64,000 nt of DNA from Caulobacter sp. NIBR1757 (GTDB lineage Bacteria; Pseudomonadota; Alphaproteobacteria; Caulobacterales; Caulobacteraceae), in contig NZ_CP115463.1 of the NCBI RefSeq assembly GCF_027912495.1, positions 1,263,501 to 1,327,500 of the forward strand, in the 5' to 3' direction. The notes beneath the pieces were generated by a model, which worked only from the letters and a program-made list of their open reading frames with translations, made no database searches and was not told the origin of the DNA. The first letter of the stretch is position 1. Every line of letters begins with the position of its first letter. The translations under genes were made by a program, and so were the position numbers. Shown piece by piece: positions 27,690-35,554 of this stretch.

Positions 27690-27707
27690 AATATGTCTAG
27701 ACATATT
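27690..27707. promoter_or_regulatory. Orphan HutC-type operator
   Basis: AATATGTCTAGACATATT is a perfect 18-bp palindrome, identical base for base to the one in the hutF-hutI promoter at 51832. Here it lies between two convergent genes, with no start codon of a credible gene within reach. Confidence 0.7.
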
Positions 27708-27735
27708 CGTTAAGTGATTGATCGCAGTCTCTTTT

Positions 27736-28653
27736 TCAGCCGTTGAAATGCAGCTTCAGGCCCGGGCGGGGCCAGCGCGCGTGATAGAGCCGGCCGCTGC
27801 CCGAGGCGGTGATCCAGGCGTCCCGCATGTCCTCGCCGCCGAAGCAGAGGTTGGTGACGATGATTTCGCCGGGGAGGCGGATGTGGTCGTGGGTCCCGTC
27901 GGGGTCAAAGACGGTGATGCCGCCGTCCGGGCCGCCGGCGACGCAGACCTTGCCGCCGGCCTCGACGGCTAGGCTGTCGATCATCTGGTGGCCGGGCAGG
28001 GTCGCGATCAGCCGGCCGGGCATCCAGGGGGCGGGGGTTGGGCCGAGCTGGCCGGGTTCGGTGATGTCCATGGCCCAGAGGCGGCCGGTGTGAGTCTCGG
28101 CGACGTAGAGGGTCTGGTTGTCGGGCGAGAGGCCGACGCCGTTGGGGCCGATCATGCCGCCGCGCACGCGGGTGATCAGGGAGCCGTCGGTCCTGGCGTA
28201 GAGCAGCCAGCCGCGGTCGCTGGTCCAGTCGTCGGACTTGCCAAGGTCGGTGAACCAGAAGCCGCCATCGGCGTCGAAGACAATGTCGTTGGGGCCGCGC
28301 AGCGGGCGGCCATCGCAGCTGTCGTAGAGGACGCTGACCGCGCCGGTGGCGAGGTCGATGCGCTGGATCGTCCCGCTGATGTAGTCGTACGGCGCATGGC
28401 CGGGGACGGCGAGGTCGGGGGCGGCGTCGAAGAATTCCAGTCCGCCGTTGTTGCAGACATAGACCGCGCCGTCGGGGCCGATGGCGGCGCCGTTCGGCCC
28501 GCCGCCGAGCTCGGCGACAACCGTCTTGCGGCCGTCCGGGTCGACGCGGGTCAGGCGGCCGCCGCGGATCTCGACGACCAGCACCGAGCCGTCAGCGAGG
28601 ATGACCGGGCCTTCCGGGAAGGCCAGGCCGTCGGTGACGAGGGTGAAGTCCAT
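27736..28653 (-). CDS. SMP-30/gluconolactonase-family protein
   Basis: A 305-residue six-bladed propeller lactonase. It has LAFPEGPVILADGSVLVVEI at the start (the Glu is a metal ligand in the family), LRGPNDIVFDADGGFWFTD and MIGPNGVGLSPDNQTLYVAE. The start is ATG 28653 with AGGAGG 7 nt upstream. It probably opens a lactone ring in the cluster's pathway. It is divergent from the GST gene across operator E. A second, closely similar gene is cut by the window end (63458). Confidence 0.88.
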   Translation of the reverse strand: MDFTLVTDGLAFPEGPVILADGSVLVVEIRGGRLTRVDPDGRKTVVAELGGGPNGAAIGPDGAVYVCNNGGLEFFDAAPDLAVPGHAPYDYISGTIQRIDLATGAVSVLYDSCDGRPLRGPNDIVFDADGGFWFTDLGKSDDWTSDRGWLLYARTDGSLITRVRGGMIGPNGVGLSPDNQTLYVAETHTGRLWAMDITEPGQLGPTPAPWMPGRLIATLPGHQMIDSLAVEAGGKVCVAGGPDGGITVFDPDGTHDHIRLPGEIIVTNLCFGGEDMRDAWITASGSGRLYHARWPRPGLKLHFNG

Positions 28654-28697
28654 GGGCGTCCTCCTGTTTTTCACAGGCTATCGCCCGCCTTGATTTC

Positions 28698-28714
28698 CAT
28701 CAATTAGATTGACG
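28698..28714. promoter_or_regulatory. MarR-regulon operator E (SMP-30 / GST divergent promoter)
   Basis: CATCAATTAGATTGACG fits the operator consensus. It lies in the 126-bp gap between the divergent SMP-30 and GST genes. Confidence 0.72.
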
Positions 28715-28779
28715 TTATTTGCGGGCCGCCCGACAGTGGGCGCCAGACCGTTCCAAGACGGCGAACCGGGGGAAGCCGC

Positions 28780-29490
28780 ATGATCGACCTGCATTTCGTC
28801 AGCACGCCGAATGGCCACAAGGTCTCGATCATGCTGGCCGAGACCGGCCTCGCGCACCGGGTCATTCCCTACAACCTGCTCAAGGGCGAGCACCTGGGTG
28901 AAGCGCTGGCGGCGATCAATCCCAACCGCCGGCTGCCGGCCATCGTCGATCACGATCCGCTGGGTGGAGGCGAGCCGCTGGCCCTGTTCGAGTCGGGGGC
29001 CATCCTCCTCTACCTGGCCGAAAAGACCGGCCGGTTCCTGCCCGCCAGCCCGCGCCTGAAACATACCGCCCAGCAGTGGCTGATGTGGCAGATGGCGGGG
29101 CTGGGCCCGCAGCACGGCCAGGCCCATCACTTCGTCCGCTACTGCCCGGACCCGCCCGAATATGCCCTGCAGCGCTACGTGCGCGAGGCCCGCCGGCTGC
29201 TCGACGTGATGGAGCTGCGCCTGCGCCAGGTGGACTACCTGGCCGAGGAGTACTCCATCGCCGACATGGCCTGCTGGCCATGGATCCGGGCGGCCAGGGC
29301 CATCGATATCGGCATCGCCGAATGGCCGGCCATCAAGGCCTGGTATGGCCGCATCGCCCGGCGGCCCGCCGTCATCGAAGGGGCCGCCGTGCCCGAGAAC
29401 GACCCGGCCGCCGGCCGCGTCATGACCCTCAATCCGGACCAGTGGTCCGCCCTGTTCGGCGAGCGGATGCTCAACGCCGTGCGCTCTTGA
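28780..29490 (+). CDS. Glutathione S-transferase family protein (YfcG-like)
   Basis: A 236-residue GST. The thioredoxin-like N-domain has VSTPNGHKVSIMLAETGL (Asn or Thr near the GSH thiol, as in YfcG-like GSTs), NPNRRLPAIVD and the GSH-binding ESGAILLYLAE. The helical C-domain contains YSIADMACWPWI, the conserved Asp box. In catabolic clusters such GSTs cleave ethers or dehalogenate, but no substrate can be named here. The MFS gene starts 11 nt downstream. Confidence 0.85.
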   Translation: MIDLHFVSTPNGHKVSIMLAETGLAHRVIPYNLLKGEHLGEALAAINPNRRLPAIVDHDPLGGGEPLALFESGAILLYLAEKTGRFLPASPRLKHTAQQWLMWQMAGLGPQHGQAHHFVRYCPDPPEYALQRYVREARRLLDVMELRLRQVDYLAEEYSIADMACWPWIRAARAIDIGIAEWPAIKAWYGRIARRPAVIEGAAVPENDPAAGRVMTLNPDQWSALFGERMLNAVRS

Positions 29491-29501
29491 AGGACGCCCA
29501 A

Positions 29502-30842
29502 GTGACCAAAACGCCTCCCACCCCGGCGGACCGCCGCTGGGCGCTGATCCTGCTGGTCGCCATCTCGACGGTGGCCTTCATCGATCGCTCGATCCTCAAC
29601 ACCGTCGGCCAGGCCATCAAGGACGATCTGAAGATCAGCGACCTGCAGCTGGGCCTGCTCGGCGGCGCCGCCTTCGCCATCCTCTACGGCGTGCTGGGCA
29701 TTCCCATCGCCCGCATCGCCGAGCGGCGCAGCCGGGTGGCCATCATCAGCCTCGCCGTCGCCGTCTGGTCGGCGATGACCGCGCTGAGCGGCTTTGCCGG
29801 CGGCTTCACCCATCTGCTGCTGGCCCGCATCGGGGTCGGGGTCGGCGAGGCGGGGGCGGGGGCGCCGTCACAGTCCCTGCTCTCGGACTACTATCCGCCG
29901 GAAAAGCGGGCCTCGGTGTTCAGCATCCTCGGGCTGGCGACCCCGTTCGGCATCGTCATCGGCGGCCTCGGCGGGGCCATCGTCGCCCAGCATTTCGGCT
30001 GGCGGGCGGCCTTCTTCATCGTCGGGGTTCCGGGACTGCTGCTGGCCCTGGTCGCCTGGCTGACCCTGAAGGAGCCGCCGCGCGGCTTCTCCGAGGGGCG
30101 CGACGACACCGGCGCCGCCCCGCCGCTGACGGCGGTGCTGAAGCGACTGTTCGCCAGCAAGACCTTCCGCCACGTGCTGATGGCCGCGGTCATCGTCAAC
30201 TTCGTCGGCTTCAGCGGCATGAGCTTCCTGCACCCCTTCATGGTGCGCACCTTCAACGTCGACTACACCACCGCCGCCTTCGCCTTCGTCATCGTCAACA
30301 GCATCTCGCTGGCCGGGGGCTACCTGGCCGGCGGCTTCATCACCGATCGGCTGGTGAAGAAGGACGTGCGGTTCTACGGCTGGGCCCCGGCTATCGGCAT
30401 GCTGCTGGCCGGACCGGCCTATATCCTCGGCTTCATCCAGACCGAGTGGGTGGCGGCCATCCTGGTGCTGATCCTGCCGGGGCTGTTCTCGGGCATCTAT
30501 TTCGGCCCGACCTTCGCGGTGACCCACAACCTGGTCGAGCCCAGGATGCGGGCCTCGGCGACGGCGATCCTGTCCTTGATCATGAGCATCGTCGGGATGA
30601 CCACGGGCCCGGTGATCACCGGCTGGCTGAGCGACCATTTCGCGACGGAGGCCTTCAAGGCCGGCGACTATGCGGTGCTGTGCCCGGGGACGGGAACCGC
30701 TCTGGCCGACGCCTGCCGCATCGCCTCGGCGTCAGGCATCAAGACGGCGCTGATCCTCATCGTCACCCTGTTCTGGTGGGCGGCGCTGCACTTCTACCTG
30801 GCCTCGCGCTCGATCAAGGCGGAGCTGGAGGGGGCGGCGTAG
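29502..30842 (+). CDS. MFS transporter
   Basis: A 446-residue permease with about 12 membrane helices, starting with GTG 29502 after AAGGA. It shows the MFS loop-2 motif in degenerate form (GIPIARIAERRSRVAII), an R-x-G-x-G-E motif (LARIGVGVGEAGAGAP) typical of the anion:cation symporter-like MFS, and a loop-8 counterpart (YLAGGFITDRLVKK). It may carry the substrate or an intermediate across the inner membrane. It forms an operon with the GST. Confidence 0.87.
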   Translation: MTKTPPTPADRRWALILLVAISTVAFIDRSILNTVGQAIKDDLKISDLQLGLLGGAAFAILYGVLGIPIARIAERRSRVAIISLAVAVWSAMTALSGFAGGFTHLLLARIGVGVGEAGAGAPSQSLLSDYYPPEKRASVFSILGLATPFGIVIGGLGGAIVAQHFGWRAAFFIVGVPGLLLALVAWLTLKEPPRGFSEGRDDTGAAPPLTAVLKRLFASKTFRHVLMAAVIVNFVGFSGMSFLHPFMVRTFNVDYTTAAFAFVIVNSISLAGGYLAGGFITDRLVKKDVRFYGWAPAIGMLLAGPAYILGFIQTEWVAAILVLILPGLFSGIYFGPTFAVTHNLVEPRMRASATAILSLIMSIVGMTTGPVITGWLSDHFATEAFKAGDYAVLCPGTGTALADACRIASASGIKTALILIVTLFWWAALHFYLASRSIKAELEGAA

Positions 30843-30860
30843 TCCGTGGCCCTGCTTGCC

Positions 30861-30981
30861 CTGTCATCCTCCGACCGCGCAGCGGATCGGGGGACCCAGG
30901 GCGGCTCTGGAAAGACTCCAGGCAATCTTCACGCGGACGGTTGGGTCCCCCGGTCGCCCTGCGGGCGCCGGAGGATGACAG
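30861..30981. repeat. Hairpin repeat family A, copy 1
   Basis: A 121-bp inverted repeat with outer arms CTGTCATCCTCCG / CGGAGGATGACAG and inner arms CGGGGGACCCA / TGGGTCCCCCGG. The central part is in inverted orientation compared with copies 2 and 3. It fills the gap between the convergent MFS and EVE genes. Confidence 0.88.
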
Positions 30982-30995
30982 CGGTGGGTTTGGCT

Positions 30996-31409
30996 TTAGC
31001 CCCCGACCACCTTCAGGATGTGCTTCCATTCCGCCGCCGTCACCGGCTGCACCGACAGGCGGAAGCTGGTGATCAGGCTCATGGCCGCCAGCGCCGGGTC
31101 TTCCCTGGCCTCGGCCAGGGTGAAGGGGCGGGGCAGGGGCGCTTTGGCGGCCAGGTCCACGCATTGGAATTTGCCGGTGGCGTCGGTCGGGTCGGGGTAG
31201 GCTTCCCTGACCACGGTTGAGATCCCGACGATCTCCTTGCCGGCCTGGGAATGGTAGAAGAACACCTCGTCGCCGAGCTTCATGGCCATCATGTTGAGCT
31301 TGGCGGTGTGGTTGCGCACGCCGGTCCAGGGCTCGCCCTTTTCGCCGGCGGCGACGAGGTCGTCCCACGAAAAGACGTCGGGTTCGGATTTGACGAGCCA
31401 GTGGTTCAT
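30996..31409 (-). CDS. EVE-domain protein
   Basis: A 137-residue EVE protein, beginning with the hallmark HWLVKSEPDVFSWDDL and having GVRNHTAKLNMMAMKLGD and VFFYHSQAGKEIVGI. EVE domains are PUA-like folds thought to bind modified bases in nucleic acids; they occur alone in many bacteria. The gene is flanked by family-A repeats on both sides, in inverted orientation. No functional link with the catabolic genes is evident. Confidence 0.92.
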   Translation of the reverse strand: MNHWLVKSEPDVFSWDDLVAAGEKGEPWTGVRNHTAKLNMMAMKLGDEVFFYHSQAGKEIVGISTVVREAYPDPTDATGKFQCVDLAAKAPLPRPFTLAEAREDPALAAMSLITSFRLSVQPVTAAEWKHILKVVGG

Positions 31410-31471
31410 TGCGACGCGCTCCCTCTGTCCTCTGGTTAGGATCCTGAAGGGTGAGGGGCAACCTCAACAGT

Positions 31472-31593
31472 TGTCATCCTCCGGGGCCGCGTAGCGGCAA
31501 CCGGGGGACCCAACTTTCCGCGTGAAGATTCCCGGGAGTCTATCCAGAGCCGGCTTGGGTCCCCCGGTCCGCTGCGCGGCCGGAGGATGACAG
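31472..31593. repeat. Hairpin repeat family A, copy 2
   Basis: Same outer and inner arms as copy 1, with centre CCGCGTGAAGATT and CCAGAGCC. It is intact through TTGGGTCCCCCGG, so it shows what the empty site of the insertion sequence at 58726 looked like. Confidence 0.88.
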
Positions 31594-31610
31594 CTCTTTT
31601 TTGGAGGGTC

Positions 31611-32291
31611 TTACGCCGGAACCGGCGGCTCGCTGTAGGAGGCGCTTTTGGTGATCATCTCGTCGGGCGCGGCGATCATCGCCCGGTACAGCTTGTCCGG
31701 ATAGGCCTGGTGCGGCTTGGTCGGATCGTAGGGAGGCTGGGCCACCGGCGAGGGGCCGGTGTAGGGGGCGGGGGCCTTGAAGCGGGCGGCCTCTTCGGCG
31801 TTGATCCCGGCCTTGGCCAGGACGGCAGGATCGATCCAGCGGGCCGGGTCGATAGGCTCGTGGCTGGTGGCGACCTCCAGGGTCATGTGGTCCGGGCCGG
31901 CGAAGTAGATCGAGCGGCACATGCCGTGGTCGATGGGGCCGACGACGTTGACGCCATGGCTGCGGATGCGGTCGCGCATGGCCAGCAGGGCTTCGTCGCT
32001 GTCGGCCCGGAAGGCCAGGTGCTGCAGCGTGCCCGGCGCGCTGGGCCCGGCCCCGGTGCCGGCGTGGGTCTTGCCGAGCTCGATGGGGATGTCATCGACA
32101 TTGGGCAGCTGGACGATCGAGAAGTAGCCGTGGTCGTTCATCCGCAGGAAGGCGTGCAGGCCCCCCGGCACCCCGTGCATGTCGAACAGCGCCACCAGCG
32201 GACAGCCCATGACCTCGCTGAAGAAGGCGATGTGTTTCTTGATGTCGCCGGCCATGAAGGCCAGGTGGTGAATGCCGCTCGGCTGGGTCAT
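31611..32291 (-). CDS. VOC-family protein with C-terminal extension
   Basis: A 226-residue vicinal-oxygen-chelate protein. The metal ligands are likely the His in IHHLAFMAGD, the His in LQHLAFRAD and the Glu in HMTLEVATS. After the core (to about residue 145) comes a 75-residue Pro-rich tail, not part of the usual fold. The gene is divergent from the alpha/beta hydrolase across operator F, so both belong to the presumed MarR regulon. The reaction is unknown. Confidence 0.8.
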   Translation of the reverse strand: MTQPSGIHHLAFMAGDIKKHIAFFSEVMGCPLVALFDMHGVPGGLHAFLRMNDHGYFSIVQLPNVDDIPIELGKTHAGTGAGPSAPGTLQHLAFRADSDEALLAMRDRIRSHGVNVVGPIDHGMCRSIYFAGPDHMTLEVATSHEPIDPARWIDPAVLAKAGINAEEAARFKAPAPYTGPSPVAQPPYDPTKPHQAYPDKLYRAMIAAPDEMITKSASYSEPPVPA

Positions 32292-32375
32292 GGTTTCCTC
32301 TTATCGTTGTCGCCATTGAGGGCCGGGAAACGCCGTCGTGCAAGTCCAAAACGCTTGCCTGCCGCGACGTCGCGC

Positions 32376-32392
32376 TGTCAACTTAGATGACA
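32376..32392. promoter_or_regulatory. MarR-regulon operator F (VOC / hydrolase divergent promoter)
   Basis: TGTCAACTTAGATGACA is a nearly perfect palindrome, one mismatched pair about a central T. It lies in the 132-bp divergent gap and is the most symmetric copy of the operator family. Confidence 0.78.
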
Positions 32393-32423
32393 AACGGGCC
32401 GAGCAGAGCCCTGGAGGACCGCC

Positions 32424-33572
32424 ATGGATATCATCCGCGAACCCTACGGCTTTTCCTACAAGGAGACGTCACGCCTGAAGGAGGTCTATGGCGGGGCCCA
32501 TGGGCGGGTGTTCATCGAATGCATGCGCCTGAAGCCCGAGGGCGAGTCGAAGACGGTGATCGTCTTCAGTCATCCCATCGGCGGCGGGTCGTTCCTGCCG
32601 CTGGTCACGGCCCTGGCCCGGGCCGGCAAGCACGTCATCTACGTCAACCCGCGCTATCGGGGGAACGACACGGCGGCCATCCTTGAAAAGTGCGTCCTCG
32701 ACCTCGGGGCGGCGATCGCCGACCTGAAAAAGCGGTTCGGCTACGAGAAGGTCATCCTCGGCGGCTGGTCGGGCGGCGGCTCGCTGTCGATGTTCTACCA
32801 GGACCAGGCGACCAGGCCGACCATCACCCACACCCCGGCCGGTGACGAGGTGGACCTGGTCGGGGCGAACCTGATCCCGGCCGACGGGGTGATGCTGCTG
32901 GCCGCCCACATCGGCCGCAGCGTGACGATGACCGAGTGGATCGATCCGTCGATCCTGGATGAGAGCAAGCCGTTCGAGCGCGATGTGTCGCTCAACATCT
33001 ACGACCCGGCCTGTCCCGATCAGCCGCCCTATTCGCCGGCGTTCGTGGCGAAGTTCCGGGCGGCGCAGATCGCCCGCAACCGGCGGATCACCGCCTGGGT
33101 GAAGGACCAGCTGGCGGCCCTGAAGGCGGCCGGCGATCCGGACGCCGAGCGCTGCTTCATCGTCCAGGGCACGATGAGCGACGTGCGCTGGACCGACCCG
33201 ACGCAGGAGCCTTCCGACCGCGAGCCCTACACCTGCTACATGGGGGATCCCAAGATCGCCAACGACGGGCCGATCGGCCTTGGCCGTTTCGCCACCCTGC
33301 GCAGCTGGCTGTCGCAGTGGAGCTATGACGACAGCCGGGCCAACGGCCTGGTCAACGCCCCGAACATCAAGGTCCCCAGCCTGGTGATCAACAACACCGC
33401 CGATCTCGCCTGCACGCCCAGCCACGCGGCGCGGCTGTTCGAGGCGCTTGGCTGCGACGACAAGACCTATGTCGATATCGAGGGCGCCGATCACTACTAC
33501 ATCGAGAAGCCGGAACTGCTGCCGAAGGCGACGGCGGCGGTGGTCGGCTGGATGAACGCGCGAGGGTTCTAG
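32424..33572 (+). CDS. Alpha/beta-hydrolase fold protein
   Basis: A 382-residue hydrolase-fold protein. The oxyanion region is FSHPIGGGSF, the nucleophile elbow is GGWSGGGS (Ser near residue 115), and the base is the His in GADHYYIE near the end. The 120-residue stretch between them is a large cap domain. It would cleave an ester, thioester or C-C bond of the pathway's substrate. Its stop shares CTAG with the convergent tetR gene. Confidence 0.82.
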   Translation: MDIIREPYGFSYKETSRLKEVYGGAHGRVFIECMRLKPEGESKTVIVFSHPIGGGSFLPLVTALARAGKHVIYVNPRYRGNDTAAILEKCVLDLGAAIADLKKRFGYEKVILGGWSGGGSLSMFYQDQATRPTITHTPAGDEVDLVGANLIPADGVMLLAAHIGRSVTMTEWIDPSILDESKPFERDVSLNIYDPACPDQPPYSPAFVAKFRAAQIARNRRITAWVKDQLAALKAAGDPDAERCFIVQGTMSDVRWTDPTQEPSDREPYTCYMGDPKIANDGPIGLGRFATLRSWLSQWSYDDSRANGLVNAPNIKVPSLVINNTADLACTPSHAARLFEALGCDDKTYVDIEGADHYYIEKPELLPKATAAVVGWMNARGF

Positions 33573-34123
33573 TCCTCCGTCCCGGCGATGACCTCCAGCA
33601 TCAGGTCGCGCAGGTCGAGGCCGGTGGGCAGGCCGGCCGGCGGCGGCATGTCGGAGGTGGCCGAGGCGACCATCAGATAGGCGCGGGCCAGGGCCATCTG
33701 CGGTGGGTGGCCCATGCCCTCCAGGCAGTCGGTGAAGAAGCCGGTCAGGACATCATCGACCGTCTTGACCGAGGCGGCGGCGCGAGCATCGCTCCGGGCC
33801 CAGGCGCGCATCGCCATGGCCAGGCGGGGCAGATCTTGGCTGAGGGCCAGGTCTGAGGCCAGCAGGATGCGGCGGATCGGGGTCGGGGCCTCGGCCCGGA
33901 CCTTCTCGAGGTTGGACATCAGCTGTTCGCCGCTGAAGTAGTCGGCCAGCTGGCCCAGGTAGTCCTCGAAGTCGCTGAAGTGGTGGTAGAAGCTGCCGGT
34001 CGAGATGCCGAGGCTGGCGGCCAGGGGGCGGAGCTTGAGCGCCCGCAGGCCCTCGTCGCGCAATACCGCCTGGCCGGCCAGCAGCCAGTCCGCCCGCGTC
34101 AGATCCTTGCGTCTTTTGACCAT
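33569..34123 (-). CDS. TetR-family transcription regulator
   Basis: A 184-residue regulator. The N-terminal HTH is LAASLGISTGSFYHHFSDFE, typical of TetR. The C-terminal ligand domain is not close to any I can name. It is divergent from the flavin-monooxygenase-like gene at 34213, and a 21-bp palindrome lies between them. A repressor of itself and that gene is the simplest reading. Confidence 0.87.
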   Translation of the reverse strand: MVKRRKDLTRADWLLAGQAVLRDEGLRALKLRPLAASLGISTGSFYHHFSDFEDYLGQLADYFSGEQLMSNLEKVRAEAPTPIRRILLASDLALSQDLPRLAMAMRAWARSDARAAASVKTVDDVLTGFFTDCLEGMGHPPQMALARAYLMVASATSDMPPPAGLPTGLDLRDLMLEVIAGTED

Positions 34124-34170
34124 GCTTCCCTCTAGCCGCGATGGGCCGGCGCGGTAAGGGCGCTCTTGAA

Positions 34171-34191
34171 CATAACATAAGTTATGTTATG
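34171..34191. promoter_or_regulatory. TetR-type operator palindrome
   Basis: CATAACATAA is followed directly by GTTATGTTATG, giving a 21-bp palindrome symmetric about the central base. It lies 47 bp from the tetR start and 21 bp before the start at 34213. Confidence 0.78.
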
Positions 34192-34212
34192 ACGCAGGCA
34201 AGGGAGACGATC

Positions 34213-35379
34213 ATGCTTCATTCGAACGATGCCACGGTCTGGAACGGCTGGGCGGACGCCGCTTCCCTGCGGCTGGCCGAGCGGGCGCCGGAGGCCGAGG
34301 CCTTGCGCTCGGTTCCAGAGGCGACGGTGCGGGAAGCGGCCGAGGCCGGCTATTTCCACCTGCTGGCCCCGACCACGGCGGGCGGGGCGGGGGCGTCGAT
34401 GGCGACCTTCCTGGAGGTCGGGCGGCGGCTGGCGCGCGGCTGTCCGTCCAGCGCCTGGACGCTGTCGTTCCTGGCCATGCACGCCTGGCTGCTGTGTCGC
34501 TTCGGGCCCGAGCTCCAGGCGGAGCTGTTCCGGGACGGCGCCATGCCGCTGGCCCCCGCGCCCCTGGCCCCGACCGGGCGGGCCGAGGCGGTCGAGGGCG
34601 GCTACCGGATCAGCGGCCGCTGGGAGTGGGCGACGGGCGTCAACCATTCTGACTGGGTGATGGTCAACGCCATGGAAGGGATGATGCCGCGCTTTTGCGT
34701 GCTGCCGCTGTCCGAAGTGGTGGTGGAGGACGTCTGGCGCACGGCCGGGATGGCGGCGACCGGCAGCAATACGGTGACGGCGACCGACCTGTTCGTGCCG
34801 GCCCATCGGACCCTGTCCGGTCTGCAGATGAAGTTCGGGCCGATGCCGGGACTGGCGTTGCACCCGGGGACGTCGGTGGGCTGGGCGATGTCGCCGGCCC
34901 TGGCCCTGGTGGCGGCGGCCCCGGCGCTGGGGGCGGCCGAGGGGGCGCTGGCTGTCTTCACGGCGCGGATGAAGGCCAAGACCCAGGCCTATACGGCCGG
35001 GGCCAAACAGAGCGACGCGCCGGCGACGCATCTGCGGCTGGGTGAGGCGATGGCCAGCGTGCGGGCGGCGGCGCTGGTCTGGGAGGACGCGGTGGCGCTG
35101 TACGAGCGCGAAGGGCCGGCCGGGGCGGCGATCAGCGTCGATACGTTGGCGGCGGTGCGGCTGGCGGCGGCCCATACGGTGCGGCTGGCGGGCCAGGCGG
35201 TGGACACCATGTGCGCGGCGGCCGGGGCCAGTTCGGGCTTCCTGACCTCGCCGTTGCAGCGGCATCTGCGCGACGTGCAGATGATCCGGGGGCATGTGGT
35301 GTTCGACTGGGACCGGGCGACGCAGATCGGCGGGCGGGTGGCGCTGGGCTTCGAGCCTGCGCCGGCGGATTTGCTTTAG
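34213..35379 (+). CDS. Group D flavin-dependent monooxygenase (acyl-CoA dehydrogenase fold, HsaA/HpaB-like)
   Basis: A 388-residue protein. It shows GCPSSAWTLSFLAMHAWLL, the flavin-site region SGRWEWATGVNHSDWVMV, and GSNTVTATDLFVPAHRT, which match the two-component aromatic hydroxylases and desulfurisation monooxygenases (Acyl-CoA_dh_2 C-domain). It lacks a catalytic base motif of dehydrogenases. Such enzymes use reduced FMN supplied by a flavin reductase; one is at 45017 but not adjacent. The start follows AGGGAG by 6 nt. TetR control is likely. Confidence 0.82.
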   Translation: MLHSNDATVWNGWADAASLRLAERAPEAEALRSVPEATVREAAEAGYFHLLAPTTAGGAGASMATFLEVGRRLARGCPSSAWTLSFLAMHAWLLCRFGPELQAELFRDGAMPLAPAPLAPTGRAEAVEGGYRISGRWEWATGVNHSDWVMVNAMEGMMPRFCVLPLSEVVVEDVWRTAGMAATGSNTVTATDLFVPAHRTLSGLQMKFGPMPGLALHPGTSVGWAMSPALALVAAAPALGAAEGALAVFTARMKAKTQAYTAGAKQSDAPATHLRLGEAMASVRAAALVWEDAVALYEREGPAGAAISVDTLAAVRLAAAHTVRLAGQAVDTMCAAAGASSGFLTSPLQRHLRDVQMIRGHVVFDWDRATQIGGRVALGFEPAPADLL

Positions 35380-35387
35380 TGCAGCAA

Positions 35388-35554
35388 CCTCCCTCCCCGA
35401 ATTGGGGAGGGTGGCGCGAAGCGCCGGGTGGGGCAGTGGGTCACCGGCCCCCACCGGTCAGGCTTCTCAGCGCATGGTCTTAAAGGTCTCGAACCGACTT
35501 CCCCACCCGACGCGCGTAACCGCGCGTCTGCCCTCCCCATTCGGGGAGGGAGGT
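35388..35554. repeat. Hairpin repeat family B, copy 1
   Basis: Ends in small inverted repeats CCTCCCCGAATTGGGGAGG and CCTCCCCATTCGGGGAGG, with inner CCGGGTGGGG / CCCCACCCG. The GACGCGCGTAACCGCGCGTC hairpin is inside. It lies between convergent genes and touches the stop of the GST-like gene. Confidence 0.88.

Larger units (their letters stand above)
27351..27735. other. Gap between TonB receptor and SMP-30 gene
   Basis: This 385-bp convergent gap contains a terminator (27391), four copies of GTAGGTCG in both orientations (27467, 27576, 27608, 27630), and an orphan HutC-type palindrome (27690). I see no gene in it. Confidence 0.6.
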
